Shown here one piece after another: positions 35,836-47,406 of a DNA stretch of 64,000 nucleotides. The stretch is from assembly GCF_963082655.1 (NCBI RefSeq), contig NC_081555.1:30985266-31049265 (forward strand), read 5' to 3'. Made by a program: the position numbers and the translations under genes. Position 1 is the stretch's first letter. Each line of letters starts with the position of its first letter. This DNA is from Stomoxys calcitrans. Lineage: Eukaryota; Arthropoda; Insecta; Diptera; Muscidae. Below the pieces are notes generated by a model. That model searched no databases. It saw only the letters and a list, made by a program, of their open reading frames with translations, and was not told the DNA's origin.

Positions 35836-36188
35836 CGCCCATCCGGGCTTTACATTAATAGAATAAAAAATTTTCATGTTATAATACAAAAATCAATAAA
35901 TCTCGAAATCTAAAATCTCGAAAAGGCCATAAATCCGGCGGTTAGTGGCCAATGTAAATGTACATTTAGCTTTCTTTGTCCACAGTATGGCGCCGTCGTT
36001 GACTGCTAAAACAAACAAACTATTACCAGGCCGTCAACCTCAATCAGTTGGCAGCGCCGTCAAATCCATAAGGGAGATGACTGTGTTGTCTTTTTTATGT
36101 ACAAATGTGAAATAAACAAAATAGCCAACAACAACAAAAACAAAAAGATATAAGAGCGGTTAATAATATTAAAAATCAAAATAGAAAA

Positions 36189-37453
36189 ATGTTTCAATGC
36201 ATTAATTTGGGACAAGTCTTGATGGACGAGAACTTGCGTGTGTTTTACCTTTGCAACAACTGTAACATTGACATCAGGGATGGTTTAAGCCAATTTTTGG
36301 AACATTTAGAAGCCTGTGAAGGAATCGGCAAATTGTTGTCCGCCTTTAAGGCAGGACAACAACTGAAATACCACACAGAGAAGGGCATAAGAAAAAAATC
36401 CAAAGCAGGCAACGAGGTTTGTATTCACATCTCAAGGAATATGTGGATTCGTATATTTATTGAATATTCAATATTTACTACGAAGTTGCAAAAAGGATTC
36501 ATTCAGATTGTACTATAAAAACTATAATAACACACATATTTTTACAGTTTTTTATATATGACTACCCCAACGTGGAAATATCCAAGCAGAGTTTCATAGA
36601 CCTTATGGACATTGAGGAGGAGCTGTTGAATCCTAAATGGTATTCCGATTTAACTACAGACATAGGTAATGCCAGTGCTTCGGCAGCAAATTCCTCGAAG
36701 AAACAATACGACATCCTTGTCAAGGAGGTGACGCCTTTTGTGCAATTTAAGGAACCTTGCAATGTCAACAGCAGTAAAAGTCGAATCAACAAAAGCCAGC
36801 AAAAAGTATCGATGGGGAAACATTTAACAAATGTGGTGCCCACGCTTCCAAATAGCACAGAAAAGGGCTATGCGAGCAAGAAAATCATTGCAACCAAACG
36901 AAAATTGCCCATAGAAAGTGTGGGCAATGGACCAATTCAAAGGGTTAATAATACCAGCAATGTTGCCCCAATGTTGGTTTCAACCAAGAGTAATGCCTGT
37001 GCTCCAATTGCCAAAAAAATAAAAATGGTGGAAAATGTAACGAGCCTCAATGCTGCTAATCCCTTCCCGAAAACGCAATTTTTAGCCCCAAAGACCAGCA
37101 ACATAGTAACACCTTCCAGAAATACAACAAACACTTCAGCAGAGCTGATGAGGCAACCCACAAAGGAGAAAGAAACAGCTCAAATCCTTAGCAAACTAAC
37201 AAATTTAGGATTACAAATAAAGCGCACACATCCACCAATGCCTGCCACGGAAACTGCTGCTCCAGTGACGGACGACAAAACGTTACAAATACTTCGGAAG
37301 CTGCAATCAAAAGGAGGAATGAAAGTGAAATTGGTGAATCGGCAGGACAGTAACAAAATCAATGTGACGGGGTTTATAGCCCAACCACATCCAATAATCA
37401 ATGAACCCATATTGAAAAAATCCAATAATTTAATAATACGAAAAGTCAAATAA
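36189..37453 (+). CDS. Unrecognised protein with N-terminal C2HC cluster
   Basis: Two exons, 36189-36416 and 36548-37453, joined across a 131-bp intron (GAG|GTTTGT ... TTTTTACAG|TTT). The product is 377 residues. Near the N-terminus, FYLCNNCNIDIRD...FLEHLEAC gives Cys-x2-Cys-x13-His-x3-Cys, a spacing that fits a small zinc finger. The remaining sequence is Lys/Thr/Asn/Pro-rich, basic and probably disordered, with short repeats of the theme LSKLTNLGLQIKR and LRKLQSKGGMKVK near the C-terminus. Basic composition and a zinc-binding-like head suggest a nuclear protein, but this is inference. Not recognised as a known family; the intact splice sites and frame and the poly(A) signal after the stop argue that it is real. 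Confidence 0.72.
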
Positions 37454-37558
37454 TCTTAAGGGTATTTATTGTTTCGATTTTCAAACGTATAGTCTACCCG
37501 CAAAACAAGTTCTCATATTTAAGCAATAGTATTTAGACAAACTTAAACACAAATAAGA

Positions 37559-37564
37559 AATAAA
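37559..37564 (+). terminator. Candidate poly(A) signal for the C2HC gene
   Basis: AATAAA about 105 bp after the stop at 37453. Confidence 0.55.
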
Positions 37565-37777
37565 GACAAAAAATGCAATTATTATTTTCTATATCATCAG
37601 TAGAAAAATAAACATAGAAAACTAATTGATATATTTATAATATTGTCTAAACATTGTAATGCCTTGAAGGAGGTTAGGTTACGATGGAGGGAAAGCGACT
37701 ATCAACCTCGGTTGCAAGGCACTTGACTTCCAGATTTAGGTGCATTATGTTTGGCCTTGAAGAAGGTAGAAAAGAAC
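37565..37777. other. Short spacer, nothing recognised
   Basis: AT-rich, no feature seen. Confidence 0.35.
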
Positions 37778-38955
37778 AAGTAAAAGCCGGCTAAGTACGG
37801 CCGGGACGAATGGATCGCATTTGTCTAGTCCATTTCCCATCTCTTTTTAGGCAAAAATAGGATAAAAGAAAAAAATTGCTTTGATCTTGGAGCTTTATCA
37901 ACTTATGGTCCAATGGTCTGGACCATAATTGAACTGAGTGTTGAAGGCCATATTAGAAGTCGTTGTGTAACATTTCAGCCAATTCGAATAAAAATTGCGC
38001 CCTTTAGGTGTTCAAGAAATAAAATAGGGAGATCGGGTTATATGTGAGATCTGTATCAGGCTATAGACCGATTCAGACCATAATAAACACATATGTTGAT
38101 GGTCATGAGAGGATGCGACCTCTAGAGTCTCATGAAGTCAAAATCCTAGATCGGTTTATGTGGCAGCTATATCAGGTTATGAACCGATTTGAACCTTATT
38201 TGGCACAGACATTGGAAGTCATAACAAAACACTTCATGCAAAATTTCAGCCAAATCGGCTAAGAATTGCGCCCTCTAGTGACTCAAGAAGTCAAGATCCT
38301 AGATCGGTTTATATGGCAGCTATATCAGGTTATGAACAAATTAAAACCATATTTAGCACAACTTTTGGAAGTCATAACAAAACACCTCATGCAAAATTTC
38401 AGCCAAATCGGATAAGAATTGCGCCCTCAAGAAGTCAAGACACCAGATCGCTTTATATGGCAGCTATATCAGGTTATGAACCAATTATAACCATATACGC
38501 CACAACTGTTGGACGTTATAACAAAACACTTCTTGCAAAATTTCAGCAAAATCGGCAGAGAATTGCGCCCTCAAGAAGTCAAGACCCCAGATCGGTTTAT
38601 CAGACTATGCGCCGATTTGAATCACACTTAGCACAGTTATTGGAAATCATAACAAAACACCTCATGCAAAATTTCATCCAAATCGGGTGAGAATTGCGCC
38701 CTCTAGTGACTCCAGATCCAAGATCGGTTTATATGGCAGCTATATCAAAACATGAACCGATATGGCCCATTTACAATCCCAACCGACCTACACTAATAAT
38801 AAGTATTCGTGCCAAATTTCAAGCGGCTAGCTTTACTTCTTCGAAAGTTAGCGAGCTTTCGACAGACACATGGACGGACATGGCTAGATCGACTTAAAAT
38901 GTCATGACGATCAAGAATATACATATATACTTTATGGGGTCTCACAAGGAATATT
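37778..38955 (+). repeat. ~150-bp array, GAATTGCGCCCTC family, second copy
   Basis: Starts with a decayed palindrome (AGTACGGCCGGGACGAATGG) and ends with GACACATGGACGGACATGGC, ATGTCATGACGAT and TATATACTTTATGGGGTC. Contains about six units with GGCAGCTATATCAGGTTATG and AACAAAACACYTCATGCAAA. Closely related to 13.4-14.5 kb. Confidence 0.83.
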
Positions 38956-38974
38956 TTTATCTTTGGTCCAAGGA

Positions 38975-39985
38975 CGAGCGCTATTGATTTTGAAAAAAGC
39001 GGTTCAGATTTAGATATAGCTGCCATATATATGTTTTATCCGATAATGGCCTATTAAGTATGTAGAAGCCACAATTTTGGTCCAATCTTTACAAAATTTA
39101 GCATGATAGGTTTTTTTCGACGTCTTAATACGTGTGGACAATTTCAGATTTAGATATAGCTCCCATATATATCTTCCACCCGATATGACCTTTGAAGGCC
39201 ATAGAAGCCACAATTTTTGTCCGATCTTTACAAAATTCAGCATAAGACGTTTTTTTTAAGTCTTAATACGTGTGCACAATTTCATAAAAATCGGTTCAGA
39301 TTTGGATATAGCTCCCATATATATCTTCAATCTGATATGGCCTTTGAAGGCTACAGAAGCCACAATTTTTGTGCGATCTTTACAAAATTCAGCATCAGAC
39401 GTTTTTTTTTTAAGTCTTAATACGTGTGCACAATTTCATAAAAATCGATTCAGATTTAGATATATCTCCCATATATATCTTTCATCCGATATGGCCCATT
39501 AAGGCTGTAGAAGGTCCAATCTTTACAAAATTTATCATGGTATGTTTTTTTCGAAGTCTTAATACGTGTGCACTATTTCATTAATATCGGGTCAGATTAA
39601 GATATATCTCCCATATAAATCTTCCATCCGATATGGCCCTTGAAGGCTATGGAAGCCACAATTTTTGTCCGATCTTAACAAAATTAAGCATTAGATTTTT
39701 TTTTGAAGTCTTAATACTTGTGCACAATTTCATAAAAATCGGTTCAGATTTAGATATACCTCCCATATATATCTTTCATCCGAAATGACCTTTGAAGGCT
39801 ATAGAAGCCATAGTTTTTGTCCGATCTTTATAAAATTCTCCATAAGATGTTTTATTTGTCGTTCCAATATGTGTGCATTTAGATATATGTAGCTCGCATA
39901 TATATCTCTCATATTAAATGACCTTTAATGTTCTAATAGCCACAATTTAGGTCCTATCGTAAAAAAATCTCACTAGGTTCTATTC
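38975..39985 (-). repeat. ~135-150-bp array, CAGATTTAGATATAGCTCCC family
   Basis: About seven units with TTCAGATTTAGATATAGCTC, CCATATATATCTTCC and GAAGCCACAATTTTTGTCC. Runs directly on from the previous array. Related to, but distinct from, the array at 51.4-52.3 kb. Confidence 0.8.
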
Positions 39986-40004
39986 AATATATCAATAGGT
40001 ATGC

Positions 40005-40298
40005 AAAATTTGGGGTTTTGACTTCTTGAGCAAATCTTAACCAACTTCGCTGAAATTTTATGACTTTCAACAACTGTACAAAGTATGGTTCAAATCGCTA
40101 CATAATCTGATATAGCTGCTATATAAATCGATCTGGGAGCTTGACTTCTTGAGCCTTTATAAGGCGCAATTGCTATCTAAGTTGTGTGAAATTTTGTACA
40201 ACGGCTTCTCCCATGACCTTCAACATACGTGTCAAACATGGTCTGAATCGATCTCCCCTATAAAACTATCACCCTTTGTAGCATTCCACTATCGGCAA
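40005..40298 (-). repeat. Two inverted units of the GAATTGCGCCCTC family
   Basis: Contains TTGACTTCTTGAGC twice, TGATATAGCTGCTATATAAA and AAGGCGCAATTGC, the reverse complement of the 37.8-38.9 kb units. Confidence 0.7.
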
Positions 40299-40415
40299 CC
40301 TATGGCCACCGTGTTCCCACGGCGATCGGTCATTTGCACGGGAACGAGCTTACTCACCTACAGGAGCTTGACGAGCATTGCCACCTCCATATGAAAATGT
40401 GGCTACAACAACAAC
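40299..40415 (+). mobile_element. CAA-tailed SINE-like repeat, family B, copy 2
   Basis: TATGGCCACCGTGTTCCCAC, GGCGATCGGTCATTTGC and AATGTGGCTACAACAACAAC are in the same order as the copy at 21192-21308. Confidence 0.6.
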
Positions 40416-40790
40416 GCAAAAGAAAAGATGTTAACCCATGTTAACATACACGAAGCATGACAAATTAATGTACGAGTATTCAAATGAACGGCACTCATAT
40501 TACGTATCGCCACCGCATATTTTTGAGTATACCGCAAATCGAAAAAGTACCACCGCTTGCAGTTCTCCCGTTTTTTTTCAAAAGAGCTTGTATGTTCTGT
40601 CATATCGTATATCTTTTCTTTGTAGGATAAGAACAATATAAATTTTATTTAAAATTATTAAAAAAAACACACATCTACCCAGATACGGTTAGGTTTAGAG
40701 CCATACGAAATTCCAATATTACATGTTCACTGTGCCTGTACAATGTAGTTATTTAAAGCTTAGAACTAGGTTTTGTAAACCCTATGGTTT
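40416..40790. other. 3' flank of the helicase gene
   Basis: Includes a candidate minus-strand AATAAA at 40644-40649, about 140 bp after the helicase stop. Otherwise AT-rich, nothing recognised. Confidence 0.4.
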
Positions 40791-43451
40791 TTATCTCTTC
40801 TTATTTTTGTCCTTCTTTGAAAATCGAGGTCCACCAAAGCTTTTGCCTTTATTGAATTTATTTTTACCAGCTTTGTTAAGCAGCTTTACGTTACTCGTCT
40901 TTTTCTTGGCTGTTATCTTCGACATTTTCTTATGGCGATTGGCTTCGGATCTTAAACGCAAAGCACCGCCTCGGCTAACATCGGTTAGATCGTTTGTGAA
41001 CGCTGAATGGCTAGTGTGTCGTTTTAAATGTGAGACATTGCCATTGCTGGTGGTAGTGTCGGAGACTGCATTTAATTTTCCCGGACGCTTGCGCAACTTG
41101 GACATTTTCGCTCTTACCAAGGAGACTTTTTCGATTTCCTTCATTGCTCTTTCCTTAGCTAATTGCTCTGGGGTTTTCTTTTTGGGTTCCTCTTTCTTTT
41201 TCTTTTTGTTTGCCAGTTCTTTGACGGGAGGTCCATCCTCACCATCTCCACCATACTCAGGACGCGAGCGCTTCTTACTATTGGCTTTTTTAGGCTTGTC
41301 ATCAGTCGTCAGAGCCAATCTCTCCTTCTCCTCTTCTCTCTGTTTCTTAGTTTGGAACCAGTCGCGTTGCTCTAGTTTTGTTCCCAACAGCTTGCGTTCC
41401 GTTTTCGATAGTTGTTGCTCCATTTTAGCAATTTGGCGTTCGGCTTGTTCTTCGTCCAAAATGTTTTCTGAAAATAGAAGAAATTAGAGTTTTTTTTTCT
41501 TTACACACATACCAAGGGGTCTCTTACGTATTTCCGGCTCTAAAGCAATTAGTTTCTTTCTGTACTTCTCTATTATTTCAGCAGGTATGATGCGATTTTT
41601 AATCGAACCCTCGGCATTTTTAATTATGTCCTTGACTATTTTTCTCTCTTTTTCTCCAGCTAGTGATACAGAAATACCAGCTCTGCCAGCTCTTGCTGTT
41701 CTGCCCACCCTATGGATATAATGCTCTGTGGTAATGGGCATAACAAAGTTGATGACAGTCTTTACGCCCACAATATCTAAACCTCTGGCAGCAACATCAG
41801 TGGCTATTAGCACATCGATCTGTTCTTCTTTAAATTTTTTCAATGATTCCAAGCGTTGCTGTTGTGTTAGATTACCGTGCAGCTCGCCCGCTTTAATACC
41901 CAACAATCCCAAGAGTATGTGAAGTCGATGAGCTTGTTTTTTGGTTTGTACAAACACCATGCAATGATCATGGAATGTGCGATAAATCAAACTGGCTAGT
42001 ATGGGTTCGCGGTCGCCCTCTTTGTCTTCACGTATGCGTATGAATTCTTGGCGCAAATTAAACGCAACCTGTTGGTTGTTGTTGACAAAAACCTTAACGG
42101 GCTTGTTTAAAGATACCGCTGCCAAATCTTTTACTTTTTCGCTCATTGTTGCCGAGAAGAGCATAGTTTGCCTGGTCTTGGAACAAGAATTTATGATTTC
42201 CTTCATTTGTTCGGCAAAGTATTCGTCCAGCATACGATCAGCCTCGTCCAGTATAAGAACCTTGACCACAGAAAAATTTGGAAATTTGTTTGATTAACAA
42301 GTATTTACTTAACAACTTATAACAGTTATATACTAATCTAGATCAGATTACGCAGTCAACTACCACGTAAGACCATAAAAGGTGTCCTCATAAATATTCT
42401 AAAATATTTCAGAGCGCAAGGATAAAAGTCATCATACTTATAATTTAATTGTTCAATGTTTTAATTTGCCTAACGTAAATCTCACCTCTATGGAATCCAA
42501 ACTAAAACTGGGAGTATTTTTGATATGATCAATTAAACGACCAGGCGTGGCTATAACAATATCTGGATTTTGCCTCAAGACCATTTCTTGTGCTTTTACA
42601 TCCAAACCACCAATGGCCAAACCCGTATCTATGGTTGTGAACTGACACAATTGCTTGGTGACCTGATACACCTGGGCTCCCAATTCACGCGTCGGTACCA
42701 AGACCAAAACTCTAGTGACGGTTTTATTATTCATGGGGCGATACAAAAGTCGTTCCAATGTTGGCAGCATGTAAGCAGCGGTTTTACCCGTACCTGTAGC
42801 CGCACATCCACAAATATCACGGCCCAGCAAAGCAACTGGTATGGTGGAAGCTTGAATGGGTGTTGGATATATATACCCCAATACGCCAATGGCTCTCATT
42901 AAAGGTCTTGAAAGATTCATTTGGTAAAATGATGTTATAGCCTCATTCGAATCAATGGCCTCATCAAACTTCATTTTCTCCTCTTCATCGTCAGTATTTT
43001 CCTTGTCACTATCCTGCTGCCTGCGCTTCTTTTTAATCTGCTTCTTTTCCCGCAAACGCAGATTATCGTGTTTCAGCTCATCTTCAGATATGTCAATTTC
43101 TTCATCCGACGCGTCTTGCCTCTCTTTATCACCGGCATCAAGTTTATTGAGACGTGCAGCAATTTTGTCATCGGTCTTTGTACGGGCCTTTCGTTTCACA
43201 TATTTCATTAGGTCATCCCATGTATCCTGATTGTATTCCTTAACCGATGATACAAATTCAAAGCCTTTTTCAAATTCGGTTGCCTTCTTCTGTTTAAGTT
43301 TTGTTGGCTGATACTGAAACGTGTAATTAATCCTTCAATTACAAGTATAAGAAAGTGAAAACTAAACACAAGTTACCTCTATTTCTGCATCTGAGTCTTC
43401 GGATAGATTTTCAACTTCAGCATCTTCTTCAATTGTGCTAATTAAATCCAT
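40791..43451 (-). CDS. Rs1: DEAD-box RNA helicase DDX27 / Rs1 (Drs1-like)
   Basis: Four exons: 43377-43451, 42486-43313, 41513-42260 and 40791-41467, all with GT-AG borders, giving 775 residues, close to the usual length of this family. It is a nucleolar ATP-dependent helicase needed for large-subunit ribosome assembly (known for yeast Drs1 and human DDX27). Helicase motifs in order: Q motif (PTPIQ, ~175), Walker A AATGTGKT (~196-203), PTRELG (~231), TPGR (~281), DEAD (306-309), SAT (337-339) and [11 protein letters not shown] (~484-494). The N-terminus is acidic and Lys-rich, the C-terminus basic with nucleolar-type Lys/Arg tracts. The phase-0 join [11 protein letters not shown] and the split Glu codon at the last intron keep the frame exactly. 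No break seen. The gene symbol follows the Drosophila orthologue. Confidence 0.95.
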
Positions 43452-43782
43452 ATTTTCAATTAAACTCCTCTATTTCTGAGTCCACGAAGAAGGAATAACA
43501 ACATTGGCCAACACGTGAATTAGTTGGGTACTAAATACCCTACCTACCTACCCCTCGGTTACTGAATATCTCATTGTTTTGATATCAATGGTGTATACTT
43601 AACAAGGTAATGTTAAGAGTTGTATAGCGTTAAGGTGGAGTTACGTGTTTCGCGCAGCATTTATGCGTACTTACGCGTGCATGAGAGTTACACGACAAAT
43701 GCGTGCGCTCGTCTGACGAAATAAGTTAACCAACTTTGAACGCATTTCAGGTTGCGAAACATATGATTTGAATATGTTAACT
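43452..43782. other. Helicase promoter region and spacer
   Basis: About 330 bp upstream of the helicase start; no TATA box seen. Confidence 0.35.
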
Positions 43783-43927
43783 CAAGGCGGATTAAATAAG
43801 GTGGTCTCACGTGAACAGCTGTTAACAGCCGGCCAGGTTTGACGGTATTAAGATGTCAGATTTTTGTTTGCATTCTCTTCGTCATTATCTTCTTTCTCGC
43901 ATATTCTCTGGTCATTTACGCACACAA
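43783..43927 (+). mobile_element. GGCGG-type MITE, copy 5, truncated
   Basis: Left end CAAGGCGGATTAAATAAGG through TTTCTCGCATATTCTCTGG; the right half is missing. Confidence 0.75.
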
Positions 43928-44687
43928 TAGAATAGAATACCAACGTTATGCACGGAATATCAGATCAAACAGAACATCTTTTAAGATCTTAACATTTAGA
44001 TTTACTGCAAAATTAAAACAAAGATAAAAAACTGTACTCAGCTGTCCGATGAGGGGAAATTACCCCAAACCGGACATTCTTTCGAGATTGGGGAAATTTT
44101 TTTCTCATTTGAGGTACGGAGAAAAAAAGTAAAAATTGGGGATTTTCTAGGGGACATTCCATTTCTTGATTACTCGAATTTACCTTATGTTTAGAGCTCG
44201 GTAATACCTTTAGATTAGGTGTGATTTAATCGAAAGCATATTCACCTAAACAGGTGTTTGTCATAGAAACGCATATTTCGAGATGAGAAATTGAGAAATT
44301 GTACATGAATGTGATAGACACACGCTTAAGTCCATCAGGAGGCATGGGCTTTAATCTAACGTACCAAACCTAGAAATGCTTCCAACAATTTAAGTTCGCG
44401 CCACCTAAAATACTAAAGGCTCTATTACACGGCATGTAGATGTCTTATGACATGTCAAATTTAGCACATGTTGAGTTGTACATGTCGTGTGATACAAGCG
44501 ACAAAATAGTACATGTAATTTTTAAATTGTTTTCACAAATTTATGATTTAACCAGTTTTCTCACAACTTTATCAATTGTTACGCATAAAAAACACCTTTT
44601 GCTCAAATTTTTCGGTTATTTCATACGAAAATAACACACAGGTGTGGTAGCAAAAATGATGAATCGTATGTAAATTGACAATTTTGA
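43928..44687. other. AT-rich spacer, nothing recognised
   Basis: A short tract GAATAGAATACCAACGTTATG at 43930 resembles the end of the dispersed repeat at 20557. Otherwise no gene or repeat noticed. Confidence 0.4.
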
Positions 44688-44870
44688 CAAACATTTTCTC
44701 GCGAAGTGCATTTTTCTCGCGAAGTGCACATCTGGCAACGAGTTTTGGTTGTGTGTGTATTATATTGAGAACCAAAACACACACAAAAAAGGGAAAATTG
44801 CGCGGCTCAGTAACATACACAAAATCAGAGTTGCACTAATCACAATTGTTGGGCAACTGCCACTAGCAGC
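44688..44870 (+). mobile_element. CAGGTAGTG-type MITE, copy 2, left end lost
   Basis: TTTTCTCGCGAAGTGCA occurs twice in tandem, followed by GTTTTGGTTGTGTGTGTATT and CAACTGCCACTAGCAGC. Matches the copy at 35365-35560 but without its first ~35 bp. Confidence 0.7.
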
Positions 44871-44879
44871 AAATGAATA

Positions 44880-46535
44880 TATCTTGATACCACCATAGGA
44901 AGGGATCCTTACCCCTTACAAGTATTATAACGCAGCTATGCAGAAGGCCCGAAACAAGGCCCTTTCGGGCCTGGGCTAAACCCAGAGATCTAAATGTTAA
45001 ACCAGAGAAGACTGAAATATGCCTGTTCACGAGAAAGACGAAGGTGGGCCAATTTAACGCACCACGTTTCCTCAATAGGACGATTTCGATACCTGACAAG
45101 GTCAAATACTTAGGTGTAATCTTGGACAAAAAACTGAATTGGAAGTATCACATTCAGGAGTGTACTGGGAAGGCTCACAGATGTTGGGCACTATGTAGAC
45201 GGGCCGTAGGCTCGAAATGGGGCCTGAATCCGAGGATAGTCTGTCACTGGCTATAGAGAAGCGTTATAAGACCGATACTTACATACGCCTCGTTAGATTG
45301 GTGGACTGCTACCATACAACAGGTTCAAAGAACATATTGTCTTGGCATAGGCGGAGCGATAAGGACCACGCCCACTATGGCACTGGAGACTATTCTAGAT
45401 ATTCGACACATTGACATAGGGATTAAGTGAGAGGCAGCCACTGCGGCTATGAGACTTAAGGCGATGGGAGAATGGATTGAGGATAGGAGCAGCTCATACC
45501 ATCGCGGTATAATCGAAAGGAAACCTGGAAGGAAGAGGTTTCCGATCGGTTAACTGAATTGGAATTTGAAGTCGAGTGCGACGCACTGCTGCTATCGGCA
45601 CAGTCTTAGATTGACGGAACCCTAGTATTGCCATTTCTGGAAGATCATGTTACACGGATGGATCAAAGCTAGAGGACAGTGTGGGCCTGAGGGGTTACAT
45701 TGAGAACCCAGGGACTGGGATCTGTTTTAGACTGCCTGACCATAATAAGGTCCTGCAGTCGGAGATACGGGCGATCACGGAATGCGTGAAGCGGTGTGAT
45801 ACTAACGCGAGGACGGCGTGTGTGGACATTTTTACCGACAGTAAAATTGTCATAAGGGAAATAACAACCAGGACGGTAAGGTCACGAACAGTATTGCAGT
45901 GCAATAACAACCAGGCCGTTAAGGTCACGAACAGTATTGCAGTGTAAGAAGGAGAATAACGCCTTCTCTGAGGATAGCAAAATCCACATCGTTCGGGTGC
46001 CGGGCTATAACGGAGTAAGGGGAATTGAAAGGGCAGATGATTTGGCGGTGAAGGCAAGAGGACTGCCGTCAATAAACTTGGTTAACACGAAGCCTTTCGG
46101 GTCGACGCAGTCCGGTAGGTCGGCGAAAATCCTATGGGGGGATCCCGACCGTGAGAAGACGAGACTATTAATGAAAGAAAGAAGGAGGTCAGTATAGCTA
46201 TTGGTATCATAACGAGACGGCAAGTGATAGCATATGTAGGGCATGCGGGGAAGATGATGCGACGTTGGAGCATTTCCTTTGTCATTGCTCGGTTTTCGCG
46301 TCTAACAGATACCGGAACTTAGGTGGAGACACAATACCAGACATGAACCAACGTAGGGGAGTGGTATTAAAAATTTTTTTTTTGCAAGTATCACGGAATT
46401 CCTAACTTCCAAATATTCTTTTTGAGAGGTTTCTTTATATTTTTTAGAGCGCACAACAAGCCGATTACTAGTTTAGTTCCATGTCCATAGTGGCATGGGG
46501 CCGATTAATATCTGCACCATCTTTTCAACCTAACC
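44880..46535 (+). mobile_element. LOA/I-like LINE, second copy, with 3' end
   Basis: Reads TKVGQFNAPRFLNRTIS, SDKVKYLGVILDKKLNWKYH-like sequence, SCYTDGSKLEDSVGLRGY and IFTDSKIVIRE (RNase H with its Asp intact), NGVRGIERADDLAVKARG, then a Cys/His tail, all broken by stops. Residue order matches the copy at 0.2-3.35 kb. The 3' end is seen here: GTGGCATGGGGCCGATTAAT, ATCTGCACCATCTTTTCAAC and a CCTAACCTAACC tail. There is also a small local duplication of an ATAACAACCAGG segment near 45.86-45.95 kb. Confidence 0.78.
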
Positions 46536-46631
46536 TAACCATAGGAAGGGTGTACCAATCTGGTCATTCCCTTCGAAAGGCTTGGAAATATTGAAGGTCT
46601 TGACATTCGAAGTCGATCTAACCATGTGCGT

Positions 46632-46887
46632 CATGGCGAAACAAATAAACATGGTCTCATTTGTTCAACAATAACAAAACATACGGTGCAATCCGCCATT
46701 TTGTCTTCAAACTGATCGGCGTTTTGCCAAAACACACAAAGAAATTTGTGTGTGTGTGTGTGTGTATGTGCATACTTGTACGTACATAAGCAGAGAATAT
46801 GCGAGAAAGAAGATGACAACAATAGCGTCAAACGAGGCCAGCTGTTAACAGCTGTTCGTGTGAGACCACCTTTTTAAATCCGCCTTG
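46632..46887 (-). mobile_element. GGCGG-type MITE, copy 6
   Basis: Inverted relative to the others; both ends present (CATGGCGAAACAA at the left; TTTTTAAATCCGCCTTG at the right). TG tract of about 20 bp at 46750. Confidence 0.8.
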
Positions 46888-47406
46888 GTACCAAGTATGG
46901 TTCAAATCGTTTACACCGAATAAAACTATCTCCCGATTAGACATCTTGAGCCACTGAAAGCCACAATTATTTTTTATTACTTACAATGATAAAATAAAAA
47001 TGGGCCAATTCATTGGTTGTGTACATAAAACTTAATTTTTTATAAAAAACTAAGTATTTTTTTCTTTAGAATATTTTTTTTTAAGGGGAAAACCATTTTC
47101 TTTAGTATATTTTTTTAAGGGGAAAACCATTTTAATGTGAGATTTTCTGGGGAAAATTATTTGTGATTTTAGGGATCTATCTCAAAAATATCTGGCAACC
47201 GTGGTTCGCATGACCACACCTTATAAGTGCAGCCTGAGAAAATGCTTACACTTAAAACAGCTAACGGTAACTCTAATCAGCAGAGTAATTCACAGTCAGT
47301 CTTGTGAATCCCCCATAACTAAATTGAATTTAATCCATGAACCGAGTGCGGTATGCGCGCATCAAATTTCTCTTGAGTGGTTAGAAGTAAAATTGCAAAA
47401 CTTAAA
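46888..47406. other. Upstream region of family member C
   Basis: AT-rich, T-run-rich spacer; no TATA box seen. A short piece of the GAATTGCGCC-type repeat may lie at 46890-46960. Confidence 0.35.

Noticed and set aside
40723..41487. 254-codon open frame on the plus strand
   Set aside because: Antisense shadow of the last helicase exon.
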